From Atrichornis clamosus (taxonomy: Eukaryota; Chordata; Aves; Passeriformes; Menuridae): a stretch of DNA of 64,000 nt. Positions 37,423 to 49,960 of this stretch are shown here, piece after piece. The stretch is from the NCBI GenBank assembly GCA_013400975.1, contig WBMZ01006400.1:186001-250000 (forward strand), read 5' to 3'. The position numbers and the translations under genes were made by a program. Positions within the stretch are counted from its first letter, which is position 1. Each line of letters starts with the position of its first letter. Under the pieces are notes generated by a model. That model was not told the origin of the DNA. It did not search any database and saw only the letters and a list, made by a program, of their open reading frames with translations.

Positions 37423-40400
37423 TGAGACAACTTACCAAAATAATTGTTTCAGCATGAACTAGCCTGTTCAACAATAGCAGGAGACAACACAGGAATTTCA
37501 TTAAAGGATGCTTACAATATTCAGTTGTAATTCAGATTACAAATGAAAACAAAGAGTTCCCAGAGAGCCTTGCATCACTGCAGTCAATGTCACCTATAAA
37601 TACGAAGTTACTAATATCCAACAAAAGTTGCAATTAATTACAGTCTAATTATAGGATAGAATAATCAGGAGATGAAACGGCTGAAGGGACAAGCATCAAA
37701 GAATAAAGTAGGTGGAAATTTGTGACCTCTCCTTTTGTTCAAAGCAGATCTCTCTTGCCCCAAACATTTAAGGACCTTTTGCTCTCCAGAAAGACAGTGA
37801 CATTATGTACATCTGTCCTGGATTGAGGAGTAACTACAGAAATAAAATCTTATAAATGAGAACTTCACCTTCAATGCTATCTACTTTGCCTAATGAAAGG
37901 GCACAAACCCTCTGATTCTGGTTCATTTGAAGTCTTCAGTGCAAGCACCATTAAAGACTGTCAGCAGGCTGCCCTCTGAGCATCTCATTACAGCCCCTGA
38001 TAAAGGGATGAAGCCCAAAACCCAGCAGTGTAGTTTCACGACCACACAGATAATCTTCCTAACTTGGAGAACTCCCCTCTTCCTCTCTTCCTAGCACTCT
38101 CCCAGGCTCTGTTAGGAGTGAATTTACGTGGGCAGGCACAAACAGTAAGTAGGTCTGCAGAAACAGAGGTACCTCAGAATCACCTCCTTTTCCCACAACA
38201 AAGATAAAAGTTTTGTGCATCTTCTCCAAGCAGGTATTTAATCACAGAGACTTTGAGAACTCATATTACAGAAGGAACACAAATAGCTACCTAGTCCAAC
38301 TCAAGGAGAAGGTATCCAATTTGTTCAGGAGTTGTACAGCAGTTCTGCCACTCGCCATGCACGGGCTAAGTTTGCAGAGTGGGTTACCCTGCAAACTCTT
38401 TATCTTTAGCAAAATGAACTAGAAGTGCCATGTGAGGATGCATAAATGTGTTCCAAAACTTAAGGCAGATATAAAGGTGCAAAGCAATTAGTTTTGTTTT
38501 GGACAGCTTCAAAGAGACCTAGTGGAAATGATACCTGTCAGGGACCAGACTAAACATAGTGCAAAGTAACCCAGGTGAAAAATATAGCCCAGCACAGGTA
38601 TAGATGAAAACATCAACTGTTTTGATCAAGTGAACTTTCAGATTGCAGTGAGCTACTTACTTATGTAAGTTATCATGTCTTCTTTTAAAGGATTCAGAAC
38701 TTAGATGATAATAAAAATAGTTGTGAGCTAAGAAGTCAACACAAAACTTTCTATATGTCTATTATACACTTTCCCCTTATGATTTTCCTCCACAATTCTG
38801 GAAAAAAAAAGAAAAAAAGTTTAATTTTGAAATGTAGCCCAGCATATACCTTCCAAAAATGTGCTTGGCCCTGAAAAGGCAGTAATTCACAAGTAGTCTA
38901 AATTTTATTGAAGGAAGAGGTTTGCTAAAAGCAAATATTGCTGTCTCTACTTTTATACATAAAGAAAATTCAGGTCTGAACAAACTCACTAGAGGCCCCA
39001 AAATTTCCAGCTTGTCAGATTTAAACACACGGCAAGGGACTTTATTGAATGGTTTAATAACATGGAGTGCCAAGACCAAATGTGAGTGTAGTTTGTAGGG
39101 AGTAAAATAGAAACATTTAGGCTCTAATCATCAGTGGCCAAGAGAAAGGGTACTGTCAAAAATTTCTAACAGTTGTTAAAAGAGAAATTATTTTCACAAG
39201 TCAAAATGAAAGGCCGGTTGCACGAGAAGCCCTCTGTGTCCTGGGGCTGTGCTGATTTGAGGGTTCACAGTCAGCTGTCACTCTCCACATGCAGAGGAGG
39301 GGGATGCTCCACACACAGGAAATAAGGGAATACACTGTTTTCTCCAGTGGGCAGGGTCCTGGCATGAGGGAAGGATGGCAAATTACCTGTTACACACACA
39401 ACACTTGGGAGCACTTTGAGGTTTGAACGCGGCAGATTTCCCTCCCAAGTTTTAAGTTCCTGTCATTAATATTTTAGTTTCTTTCTTGTGTAGTAATTGC
39501 TGATAGAAAAAATATCATAGCAAGGCTCAATCTCAGCCAGCCATAAAAACAGGTTTGAAACTGGCAGCAATTAAGGAAAATCTAAACCAAAGACCACATC
39601 TATGAAGACGAAAAGGGCCATTTCCTGGATACACCAGGTTCTTCTCTATTCAGTGATGTTTCCAAGCCCTATTTCCTAATTAATGAAAAGCCTAAATGGT
39701 AATAATCGCAAACATAATTTTTACAGTCTTTTACAGTCAAATTCTGCAGCAGAAAGCTTTCAAATTGTGAAGGGCTCATCACCAGAGACAAGCAGATCTG
39801 CAGTATGACCTTGAGTTACACTGAGGGTCACAAAATTTATACAGGATGCCACAATCCAACTGAACAGAACTGGCTGTGCTGTGCTTGGAGTCCTGTGCTT
39901 CAAGTGAAGTCGTGGTAAGCAATGGCGTGGTTATGTTAGCAATTTTATGATGAACTTTGTGGAGGGGAAAAAAGAACAACCCTATCACTAGATTCTTGAC
40001 TTTACCGGTTTGCTCATGATCCGTGTACCTGTTGCCAAATGCCAATCCCTGGTTTTACTTGTTTCATCCTTCCCAAAACCAATATTCACCTAAACCTCTT
40101 TGTGCCATGTGAAGGCATTCAAACGGGGATGCTGTCAACAGAAACTTTATCGATACACCTACAGAGCTGTGCTTCATCAGCATCCCTGCCATTTGTTCAA
40201 TCTTGGTTGATAAAACAATTCAATTGATTTAAACCATCATAACAGATAATGCACTTAATTGGATATTAGCAAACAAGAGTCTTGTACACTGGAAATTAAA
40301 ATAGGCTTCCTGCCTAGAATAGAGGGAATGAAACACATTTTAAAACTCTCATACTTCCCAGATAATGAGCATTTAAAATTTAATTTATAGCAATTCTACT

Positions 40401-40927
40401 TTTCCAAATGTGTCCATATTTAATTTTAAAAAAATTTTTAATAATAAACTTATTAACCTAGGAATTATTTACTTTTATCTACCTTCTTATTGCTAGTAGA
40501 AGTGACTGTGACTGGGACAAGGAACCATAATAATGCCATAAAGAAAGATGTGAACTTATTTTCAAAGTCTCCTCACACCTGTTTTCTAACATTTTAATTT
40601 ATTTTCATACTTTGCACATCATGCTTTTATCTTCACCTTCACACCATCATGTATTTATTACAGTTAAACAATCAGTGTCTTTATTTTCTAATCTACTGGG
40701 TTGTAGTGTTTTAGTCTGTATATAAAGTGAAGAGACTATCAAGTTAAGATCTTATTATTAGAGTACATTCAATATTCTGCATAATTATGGGCCCAGTGGA
40801 AGGCTAAGAAGATAATGCATTACAAACCTCATTTACTAGGGGTTATTTTTTTATTACATAAATGAAGCTTTCCTTATCTTAAATTGTATCTCACTAGAAT
40901 TCTTCCTGAGCCTAAGAACAGTTGGCC

Positions 40928-40942
40928 TTTTTTTTTTTTTTT
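40928..40942. repeat. T15 homopolymer
   Basis: Fifteen consecutive T. No retrocopy is recognisable next to it on the minus strand. Confidence 0.9.
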
Positions 40943-43167
40943 ATGAACGTTGTTGTACTTTTGCCACGTGTCAGCAAAAGGGTTCTGAAATGTAAGGACT
41001 GTAGAAAAAAATAGCAGCAAGACCTTCATCACTAAGGACCTAATACTTTATTACTTGTCAAGAAACATAAAAGCAAAATAAATAAATTAAAATGATGCAC
41101 CACTTTAGTGAGAATGGCAGCCTGTCATATAAATTTAATCCCAAAGATTTAAATTGTGTTCCACAGTAGCATTAGAAAAAGAGAGAATCCAATTAAAACC
41201 ATGCTGGATTTCAAGGACATTGCGATATTCACTCTGCTTCTGTCATGTAAAATAAATTTAGTCCTGATTCAGTGCTGAGTACAAGGAATTAGATTTTGTA
41301 ATGATCTATTTTCTCAGGTACTTTGCAGGACTACCTTAAAAATACTGGAAAATAGTCAACAAAATTGCTGAGCCAAGAAGTATATTTATAAAAAGACATA
41401 TTTATAAAGTAAATCCAACAATTAGGCAAATAATTTTCAGGCCCAGATTTAAGTCTCCAAATCCACATACAAAAGAGAGTTGTAACCAGTTTTCTGTAGG
41501 TGGGACACAGAAGAAAAAAAAAAATTAAAACTGCAGAGTATAAACAAAATATTGCACATTTTGTTTAGAGAAAGGACAGCAGGATAGCAGAAGGAATTTT
41601 CTTTGCCCATTTGTCCTGGCTTCTACACTCTGCATCAGAGCTAACTTGAGCATGGAAGAGAGAAGATGTCACCTTCACTGGGCCCAGCTGGGCAGGCACA
41701 GCAGGAGCTCATCCCAGGGCACTGGGCAGCAGAAATCGGGCAAAACCTGTTGGTTGCAGCATAAGCCCAGCAAGGGAGAGGGCCAAAATCAGGGTGTCTC
41801 TGTGCAGCAGGGAGTAAGGGCAAAGTCTGGCTTGGGAAGACACAAAAAGAAGAAGAGCAGAGGAAATCCCCCAGAGATGCTGGAATGGAGAAAAGGCCAT
41901 TACACCTACAACCTGCCATGGCACAATGGAGGGGGCACTTATCTTGAACTTTACTAAGGCACTGACATTTATGGCTTAACATGATCATTGCGTGGGGTTT
42001 TTTTTTTTCATAAACATATTATTTCTTACCAAAGTCACTTTTATGACAAACACAATTAACATATAGGCACAAATTCAGTTAAGGAAAAATTAACCAAATA
42101 ATTTGTAAAAACTTCATTTAAAGCAAGATGTGGAAATTATTTTTTCTGCATGTGTTTTTAAAAAAATGAAATATATACAGGATCAACTACAACTGCTGCT
42201 CTTCAGTGAATATATACTTTACCTGACAAATAAGAGTTTGCATATAACACCAGGATATTATTACACCATAACCCAGTCTTCAACAGCCACATTGCTTTGC
42301 TTCTTTGTATAAAAAGAACTTAACACACTTGTGCCATGAAAAGAAATTAAGAAATCTGTAGCTCATGTTTGCCTCTATGCGTTTCTTAGAAGCAATGAAA
42401 TAAACATGCTTTGTTTCCTATACATAGATCCTATTACAGTTCTATCTTTACAAACTGCAATATCTCCACTCTGTTGTTTTCTAATTAGGTCACAAAGGAG
42501 AAAAAAATCTTCAGAGACACTTTTAATCTTAAGAAATGCAAGGAACATGTTTGCAATCGAAATTCTCTTTTCAGATATGATTGCTTATTTATCTTTTAAA
42601 TAATTTATTCTTTAAGTCTCGGACAACAAACATAGTATACTTACATCCCATACATATAGTTGACTTAATGAATTGGTTTATGTATAATAACCAGTGATAC
42701 CAAAAATGTTTCAGCACAACCAACAGTGGAATGTTTCAGTTAAACTACAAATCTGGATAGAGAATGTATGGGGAAAAAAGTACTCTAATAGCACTTTCAT
42801 TACCAGAGATGAACATTTCTCCTAGGTGGTGATTAATTTAATTGTTGCTGAAAAATCAAATTCTAATAGTTGCTTTTCAGTACAAAAGTTTTCTGGTTGT
42901 ATCTGAAGGCAAGTCCTTACATAGCACACCACTGAATTCAAATACAGCATCATTTCTTAGATTTATTAGCATTACTATGGTGACAAAAATCTATTTAAAA
43001 ATTGCAATTTATGCAGCAACTTTGAGGAGAAAGTATATGTTGTATAGATTCAGTTCAGCATAAGGAAGATTCTAGTTTTTATCATGCCAATCTATTACTG
43101 CTGAAGTGAAAAGCCTCTGTTCTTCAAGGAGGCCTTTTCCTTTTATCCACAATGACCTTTTTACTAG

Positions 43168-43204
43168 TCTCAGGTCACAAATGATATAGCCTGGTGACCT
43201 GAGA
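43168..43204. repeat. Inverted repeat with AGGTCA half-sites
   Basis: TCTCAGGTCAC (43168-43178) and GTGACCTGAGA (43194-43204) are perfect 11-bp reverse complements around a 15-base loop. Pairing can extend two more positions if one G-T wobble is allowed. Each arm contains AGGTCA, the nuclear-receptor half-site, arranged as an inverted repeat with a 17-base gap. Confidence 0.85.
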
Positions 43205-44106
43205 TTAGCCATCAGTGAAAAATAGGCTACATCCCTATTCTGCCTCCACAGAGTAGGGATTTGACAAAGTAGTGCTTAATAGAATCTCCAGGTAAAATGA
43301 CATAGTTTTCCTTTCTCAGTAGGGAGAAGGCAAAGTCCACCTTGCAGGATTTAGACTTAGCCAGTTTCTGAGGAACAGAAATCTCTCAGGAGCATGGAAA
43401 AATCTAGATTTTGTTAATTTTTAATAACATCACAAAAAAAATATACGTCCAAATATTTAAATTTTTTACACACTTTCTTAAAGCAATAATAAATATGCAG
43501 GTATAGATCAGGAACAAAAAAAACCCATGAAAGACTATTCAGAGGGAGTGTCAATTTTGTACATCAATTATTTTTGAGAAATAAATAATTTTAAGGCTGT
43601 AAACTACATGGATAATTGTGAACCCCCTCCTGCATTTCAAGCAATTTATGTGGTTACCTTTTCTGAATAAGTGGTCCATTGCTTCATCACTGTATCTTGT
43701 ACTAGAACCAAATCAAATCTAAAAGAATACTACAGCCAGCTCAAGAAATTTGACCACCCATAACAAAATACATCTGCTAACTTCCAAAGTGTTTTCACCA
43801 GCTTTCTATTTCTTCTATTTAGTTTTTTTCCTCAATGTACAAATAAGACAAGAATTACAGGGAGTGACATAATAATCTCATATTCCCATTGTCTACCCCA
43901 AAACAATTTTAGCTAAGCATGGTAGACATATGTTGGTATTGGCTTCTTTTTCTGTTACTGTTGTGAAATATTTAGCATGTTCTACAGCAATTTGAGGGTT
44001 GGGAAAACCTTAGTAAGGGATCAAATCTAATATGGGTGATTTCTAATTTGATGACCAGACACTACGCTTTTTGGATCCTACAACGAACAAAAGGTGCCTC
44101 TCAGGA

Positions 44107-44255
44107 ATTATCCAGTCATTATCTTCGCCCAACAGGATCTTTTATTGTAGAAGATAATGCTTCAAGGACAGAGGAAGCAGTCACCGAGTCTCACAGAAAC
44201 CATTTTCCCTTGCTTTCTCCTCTTTTGGGTGTTCATTTTTCGGTGACTGGATAAT
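44107..44255. repeat. Nested inverted-repeat module, 12-bp termini
   Basis: The termini ATTATCCAGTCA (44107-44118) and TGACTGGATAAT (44244-44255) are perfect reverse complements. Inside are CATTATCTTC (44117-44126) pairing with GAAGATAATG (44150-44159), and CAGTCACCGA (44178-44187) pairing with TCGGTGACTG (44240-44249). The right end can therefore pair with either of two upstream sites. No target-site duplication is evident, so a MITE origin is unproven. Confidence 0.8.
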
Positions 44256-47200
44256 CTATGTAAAGGAAAGCCTTTAAGTAAAGTAGATACTGAGAACAAA
44301 TCCTTTCATTTGCTCTGCTGGAAGAAGTTAAGAAAGAGGTCAAAAAGTAGCATCCTATTCATCTATTATATCTATTAGTTTAATTTCTGGAACACAAATG
44401 AAATAAGCTTCTTAATTTCCACGATGATCAAGAGGAGAGTCACGTTCATAAGACTTTTATCTGTAACACTTTGTTTTCTCATCTGTGACAATAACAGCCT
44501 CAAAAACTCTTAAATTGCTGTACACCACTGAAGCCTTATGACACGAAAACACGTTTTCAGAAAAGTACATATTTGAGCAACATTAATAGATTTGAAGACA
44601 ACTTATTTTTCAAAGCACCAAAGACAGCTCACCAATTATCTTGTTGAAAACCAAAGTCTGATGACAATTAAACAGAACACCAGATGTACAAAATGACATT
44701 CTATTCTGAAAGTCATTCAGCATCACAGTCAGATTTAGATACTTTCCATAAGGAAACTGTACACAAACTGTGAATAATGTACAGAACTTTGACATTTACC
44801 AGTGCAAAATTTTTGAGTGACTTGTGCCCTGCAGAGGGTCAAATTTTAAAATGCAGAGTTACTGAACACGAGGGCAAAATCTATAAACACAACTAACATC
44901 AAGCAGTTTTCCAAACATGTTTCAGCAACAGTTCAAAGCTACATTCCACATCACAGTGAAGCGTTCATCAAAGGGAGAATGGAACAGCCTGTAAGAAGTG
45001 ATCACTTCTGCTTCTTTATTGTTCACAATATAACCTCGTACCATTGCTCTGTTTAAATAGCTGCACATTTGGTCTCTGCAAACCTCAGAAACAGTTACAC
45101 AGCACCAGCAGACTTCCGATTGAGTAAACCAAAACTGCATTGAATGCTGACTAAATCACAAGCCAGAAACTAATACCCGTCTTCCCTGCCTCCTAAAACC
45201 CTTAGTGCAAACTGGAATGAGAAATGAGGCGCCTCCAGCTGCATGATGAGTGCTGCAGCTCACACACTCTTGCTAAAATGAGGTTACACGTTTGTATCAG
45301 ACACAGGGAAGGAAGAAGTCACTCAAACCACACTGGAATGTTACTGAGAGATACTTTCTCTGTCTGTTTTACTGCTGTTAGAAAGATAAAATTATCTCTA
45401 TTCTAGCAGAAGGAGCATAATACTGTATTTTAAAATTCAGATCTGCCAATATTGCTGAATTATCAGGTCAGGTTGCAATGAAGGCAATAAGACCAGCTTA
45501 CAAACCCTAGAATTTTAAAGACATTAGAAGAGACCAGAATTCTTTTGCAATGTTTATATATTGTAGTTTCAAGTTTTTTTAACATAACCTGGGTGATTAG
45601 CTTGTCATACCAGTGTTATTTGCTAGGTTTAAAGTCTTAAAAGATACAAGTATGTTAACAGTAATTCAAGAGATGAGGCTTTAGGTAAAAGAGGTAATCT
45701 GGATCCTGGAAATAAACAACTGCCTATGTTGGCAAATACAGATATATTCCAAATTCTATTGCTCTTGAATCCATTTCTCTTACAATACACCACTTTATGT
45801 CAGGTACTACTTTAGTTTCCTCTAATTTTTCTTGAACCACTTTCCTTTGAAGTGATTTAAAATGCTCCTGCCATTGCTCTTATTGCTATTCACAGGTGCA
45901 ATGAACTTACAAAGCACTGCAATTCCCTTATAAATTGTCACATTAGGGCTAAAGACCTGTTCCCATAAATTCAACCCAAATGGATGTTGATTTTTTTCTT
46001 GCAGAGGGGTTGGGGCAGGGAACATTCAACCCTGGTTGTCTTCCAGTATGACTGTAAATGTAAAGAACCATCTTTCCTTGTTAGTGTCTTTCAAATAACC
46101 AAGAACCACTTCAGACTTAGTTTTCACCTCTGGAATTATTTCATAAAAATTAGACAAGAAAATATTTTAATATAAATAGCAAACAAGTCCCACTGAACAA
46201 TACAAGAGGACCCAGAAACCTTCTAGGAGTCCGAGTCAATTTGTCCCTTGTTCATTTGGTAATGAACTAGGAAACTGATAATTCAACCTAAAGGCAGAAT
46301 TGTAATAAGGCTATTACAAGTTTATAATTTGCTACTTTTCAGCCATAAGTAAATAAAATACTTTCCCTCCATGAAACATCCTTATCTGTGGAAGCACAGA
46401 GAACTAATCCTCTCTTTGATCTCTGACAGATGCCTCTACCAGAAAAAAATCTGAAGTGGGATGTACATGAAAGAAAATCCATCTGGGGAAAAATGTTATA
46501 ACTGCCCAAAACAAGTGTGCAAGGTACAGAAGCCCATTGTGGAAACATGAAAAATTAAATTATCAATAAGAAGTGGATGTACGGAAGGCAACATTAGCAA
46601 CCATAACATGGATGACCCCTTCGAGAAATTACAGAAAACAAAAGGGTTCTTCTCTAATAGAAAAGACACTCATTAAGTGCAGAAGATGTATCTCCAGAAA
46701 TGAGTGTACCAAAATGTGATCTTCCTCTTCAGAGCAGCAACTAAATGTTACTCTCATTGTTTTTAATAGCTAACCCAAATATCTTTATCCCACTATGAAA
46801 CATATTCCAAGATCTGAGGAATCTGTTTACAGGATTCAATAAATATATGAAGAATATGTATAATACCAGTGTGAAACTATATTCAAGAAAAAAGGAAAAT
46901 ATGAGCAAGAACTCTTTTTCGTATATTATACTTCCTTGTTGAAAATGCAGTCTGATTTCACCATGATCTTGAAATAAGCAATTAAATACGAATTTGAGGA
47001 GCCATTCCCATTCAAAACATGCTGAAAGTACTCTTGCTTAAATAGATGCACCAGAATAGGGCATTATATACAAAGACCAGTAGCCCACACGAATTCTTAT
47101 TCTAATTATGACATGCATATTTTCTGCCATTAAGAGGAGTCAGATCTGATATGAATTAAGGTGATTATCAGCAATCTGAGACAGCGGAAAAGCTAAAAAA

Positions 47201-47555
47201 GCACTGTTAAACATTTAAAGTCCCAAGAACAGTGACCAACACATATTTGCTGCAATTATGAACTAGAAAGCAACTCGAGCTTCAGGTCATTGTAGAATGC
47301 CCTGTTTTTCAGCTGCAAATCTCTGGCTCCTAGGAATGGAATATGTTACAGAAAGCAGAGGATGGTGATCTAGGAGAAGCTCAGCACCCACAGACAACTG
47401 TTCAGTGGATTTTACCCTTGAGATATCTTTTGGTACAAAAGCTGGATCCTTCCAGGTGAGGATGGAGCACTGAGGAAATGTTCTCATCATGGTACATTTA
47501 GTCAGAGTCATTTGAAAAGCTTCCCTGAATGTCAAACTCTCTTACAAAAACCAAA

Positions 47556-47662
47556 CTAACAATATCCACATCCCACCCCCCTCAAACAAAAAGCCAACAC
47601 AACAAAATAACCACCACCCACCCAACCAAAAAACCCCCCAAACCCCCACAAAACAACCAAAT
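47556..47662. repeat. AC-rich tract with C-runs
   Basis: About 105 bases are nearly pure A and C. Four C-tracts at 47617-47619, 47621-47623, 47634-47639 and 47643-47647 give the minus strand a G-quadruplex-like pattern with one long (10-base) loop. Confidence 0.88.
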
Positions 47663-48530
47663 ACATGCTGAAAAATAACCTTATTCTGGATTAAGAAAAA
47701 ATGATGTCAATAATTAAAAAAACCCATGCAATGTATCACTCAGTTTTTTATACATTATTTATAAAAAAGCAACACTGCAGCGACACCTCACTTTCATGAG
47801 TGCAACAAAATATTAATACAGAGTTGGGAGGTTTATTTTCATTCACAGTCCTCTTTTACACAGCACCCAACCCAAAAGCCTCTCTAGAATTTTCTCAGAA
47901 CTAAATTTTTTCAAAGCTCTTTCTGATTTTCCCTGGCTTACAGCGACGTGTCTGTGGTAAGCTCTGATGTTCACAGTCTCTCCCCCTTGCACATCTAGTC
48001 AATCACCTTTTAGAGCTTCCTCATATTAAAAAGCATGTCCTCATTTCAGATGGGGAAGTGTATCTCGGCTTGGGAGTAAAGCCAATGTAAGTTCATAAAA
48101 GAAGCAGACCTGTCTTTTCCATGTGTTTTTAGAAAAATGCAGTGGATACATTAACTTTATTGGCATTCCATCAAAACTCCATCACCACAAATGAAATGCA
48201 ACATTCTTGAATTTTAAGCCCGCAGAAGTTTCATGCAAAGCTTGGAGAGCAGTCTATTAGCATAGTTATGAAGCAGGTGCCAATTCAACCCTTATTTTTA
48301 TGTTTAACTTAACACACTATAACTTCCACCAAATATTATACAGACTTAAATATATAAACCAATCTAATTCATGGCTAAATTTCATCTATTCCTTAACAAC
48401 TTGTGAAACATATATGCATTATATTGTGGATCTGATCCTTTCTAGCTTTGCTCAGGCCAGGTACCGCTATTCTCCCTGTATTGCCTTTTTTTTCAGCTGA
48501 ACATATTTGGGAATAAATTAGTAGAGGAAG

Positions 48531-48720
48531 GACCACACTGAAACAGACCAAAGTCCATCTAGTCTGCTGTTCCAAATCCAACAGCAGCCAGCAACTTATG
48601 TTCTGAGAAAGAAGTTAGGAATAAGGCAATTACATAATGACTCTTCACGGGTACAGCCTCCCAGACTCCAGTGCAGCTCAGGAACCTCCTAAGGCAAAGG
48701 TGATATTTCATGTTTCAGTG
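48531..48720 (-). mobile_element. Degraded ancient CR1-like segment
   Basis: The blocks AAGTCCATCTAGTCTGCTGT, CCAACAGCAGCCAGCAACTT and CAATTACATAATGACTCTTC resemble the reverse complement of an old amniote CR1-type 3' region that I recall from birds and reptiles. Divergence is high and the ends are vague. Orientation is inferred from that family. Confidence 0.5.
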
Positions 48721-48833
48721 AAACCACGAGTGCCAGAATCTAGCTCAAATCTAAGACCTGCAGCTAAAAATCTAAAGTTCAGAGACACTCCAAACTGATA
48801 AAGAAAAACATTTGTACAGATGTTAGAGAACTG

Positions 48834-48865
48834 AATAAAAAGTAGTTGTATTTAAAAAAAAAAAA
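48834..48865 (+). other. AATAAA followed by A12 run
   Basis: AATAAA at 48834-48839 lies 14 bases before a run of 12 A (48854-48865). This spacing is like that of a retrocopied mRNA tail, but the sequence upstream matches no transcript I know. It could equally be chance in AT-rich DNA. Confidence 0.3.
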
Positions 48866-49919
48866 TTAAAAAAATCTTCATTCATGGAAGGCTTTTAATA
48901 AAAATCTTTGGAGCACTTTTATTCTTCTCAAAGTGTAAAACCACAACTCAGTCCTGCTCCCATGTATGTGCGTGCATGCACTTCCTCAACTCAGAAGGGT
49001 GGGAGTCTCCCTTAATTCCACTGGCATACGTGCAAATCTTGTATATACAGACATATTTATCCACATTCCCATTAAAAAACACCAACAAACCACAAAGGTG
49101 TTTAGCTGTTCACATTTGTTGTGCCGTGCTACCTTTGCAAAGCCAGATTTTTTTATTTAAATGCCTGTAAGAAAAATCACCCTTTAGCTGTTAAATATTA
49201 TGCTTCCTAAGCTACATTATAGCACTGCCATATTATCTAAGTTGGTTCGATGCATTACTCCTTATCAATGCTTAAAGCCACAGAAGTGCTGTCAGGATCC
49301 CGTATTTTACTTCCCTTTAGCTGATACTGTACTTCAGGATTTGTACGCTTCAAACCATCAACTGCTCCTAGATTGCCATCTTCTCAACCAGTAATGCTCA
49401 ATTCTACCTTTCAATGTTGCAAATTCTCCTTTACTGCTGCTTTTTCTCAAGAATTTTTAGATAATGTCCCATCTTGAATTACACTGGTGAAAGGCAGGGA
49501 TAGCAACAAATTATTTTAATACTGTTAACAACACTGGTGAGATTAGGGGGATGTCAGGAGGTCATCTGGTGAGGGCTTAGCCAGGGATTGCATCCAGAGG
49601 TTATTCTGATTTAACAACAACTGGAAATCTTTTTTTGACAATTCTTTTAATGCTCAGTTTAGTGATGAAAAAAAAAAAGCCAAGGGGAACTCAATTTTTA
49701 CTTATCATTAGGATTTTAACAGCTGATGCTTTACTATCATTATTGTCAATTTATTGCTTAATTTTGAGCAGCAGGTAGTTCTGATTAACAGAGTGATATC
49801 AGGAATCACTCCAGAGCAAACCCAAATCAGTGAAACCTGTAGGATGCTTCCCAGTAGGTTATGAAATGGACCATGCCAACACTGAAAAAGCTGGAGTTGC
49901 ATTTGCTGATGGCATCACG

Positions 49920-49960
49920 GTTACTTAAGGACATGACACAGTTACTTGAGGACATCATAT
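49920..49960. repeat. 21-bp imperfect tandem repeat
   Basis: GTTACTTAAGGACATGACAC and GTTACTTGAGGACATCATAT follow each other with a 21-base period. They differ at a few positions, so the duplication is not very recent. Confidence 0.8.

Larger units (their letters stand above)
33101..48530. other. Non-coding unique DNA, no gene seen
   Basis: More than 15 kb without a recognised gene or young transposable element. It holds an AC-rich tract (33292-33345), an (ATA)8 microsatellite, a T15 run (40928-40942), a GC-richer patch (about 41640-41940), several inverted repeats (37386-37422, 43168-43204, 44107-44255) and a C-tract cluster (47556-47662). Frames reach 115 codons but overlap on opposite strands and show no domain. 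Confidence 0.55.

Noticed and set aside
41641..41988. Opposed frames of 115 and 103 codons in a GC-richer patch.
   Set aside because: Both strands are open because stop codons are rare in GC-rich DNA. No domain was seen and there is no splice context.
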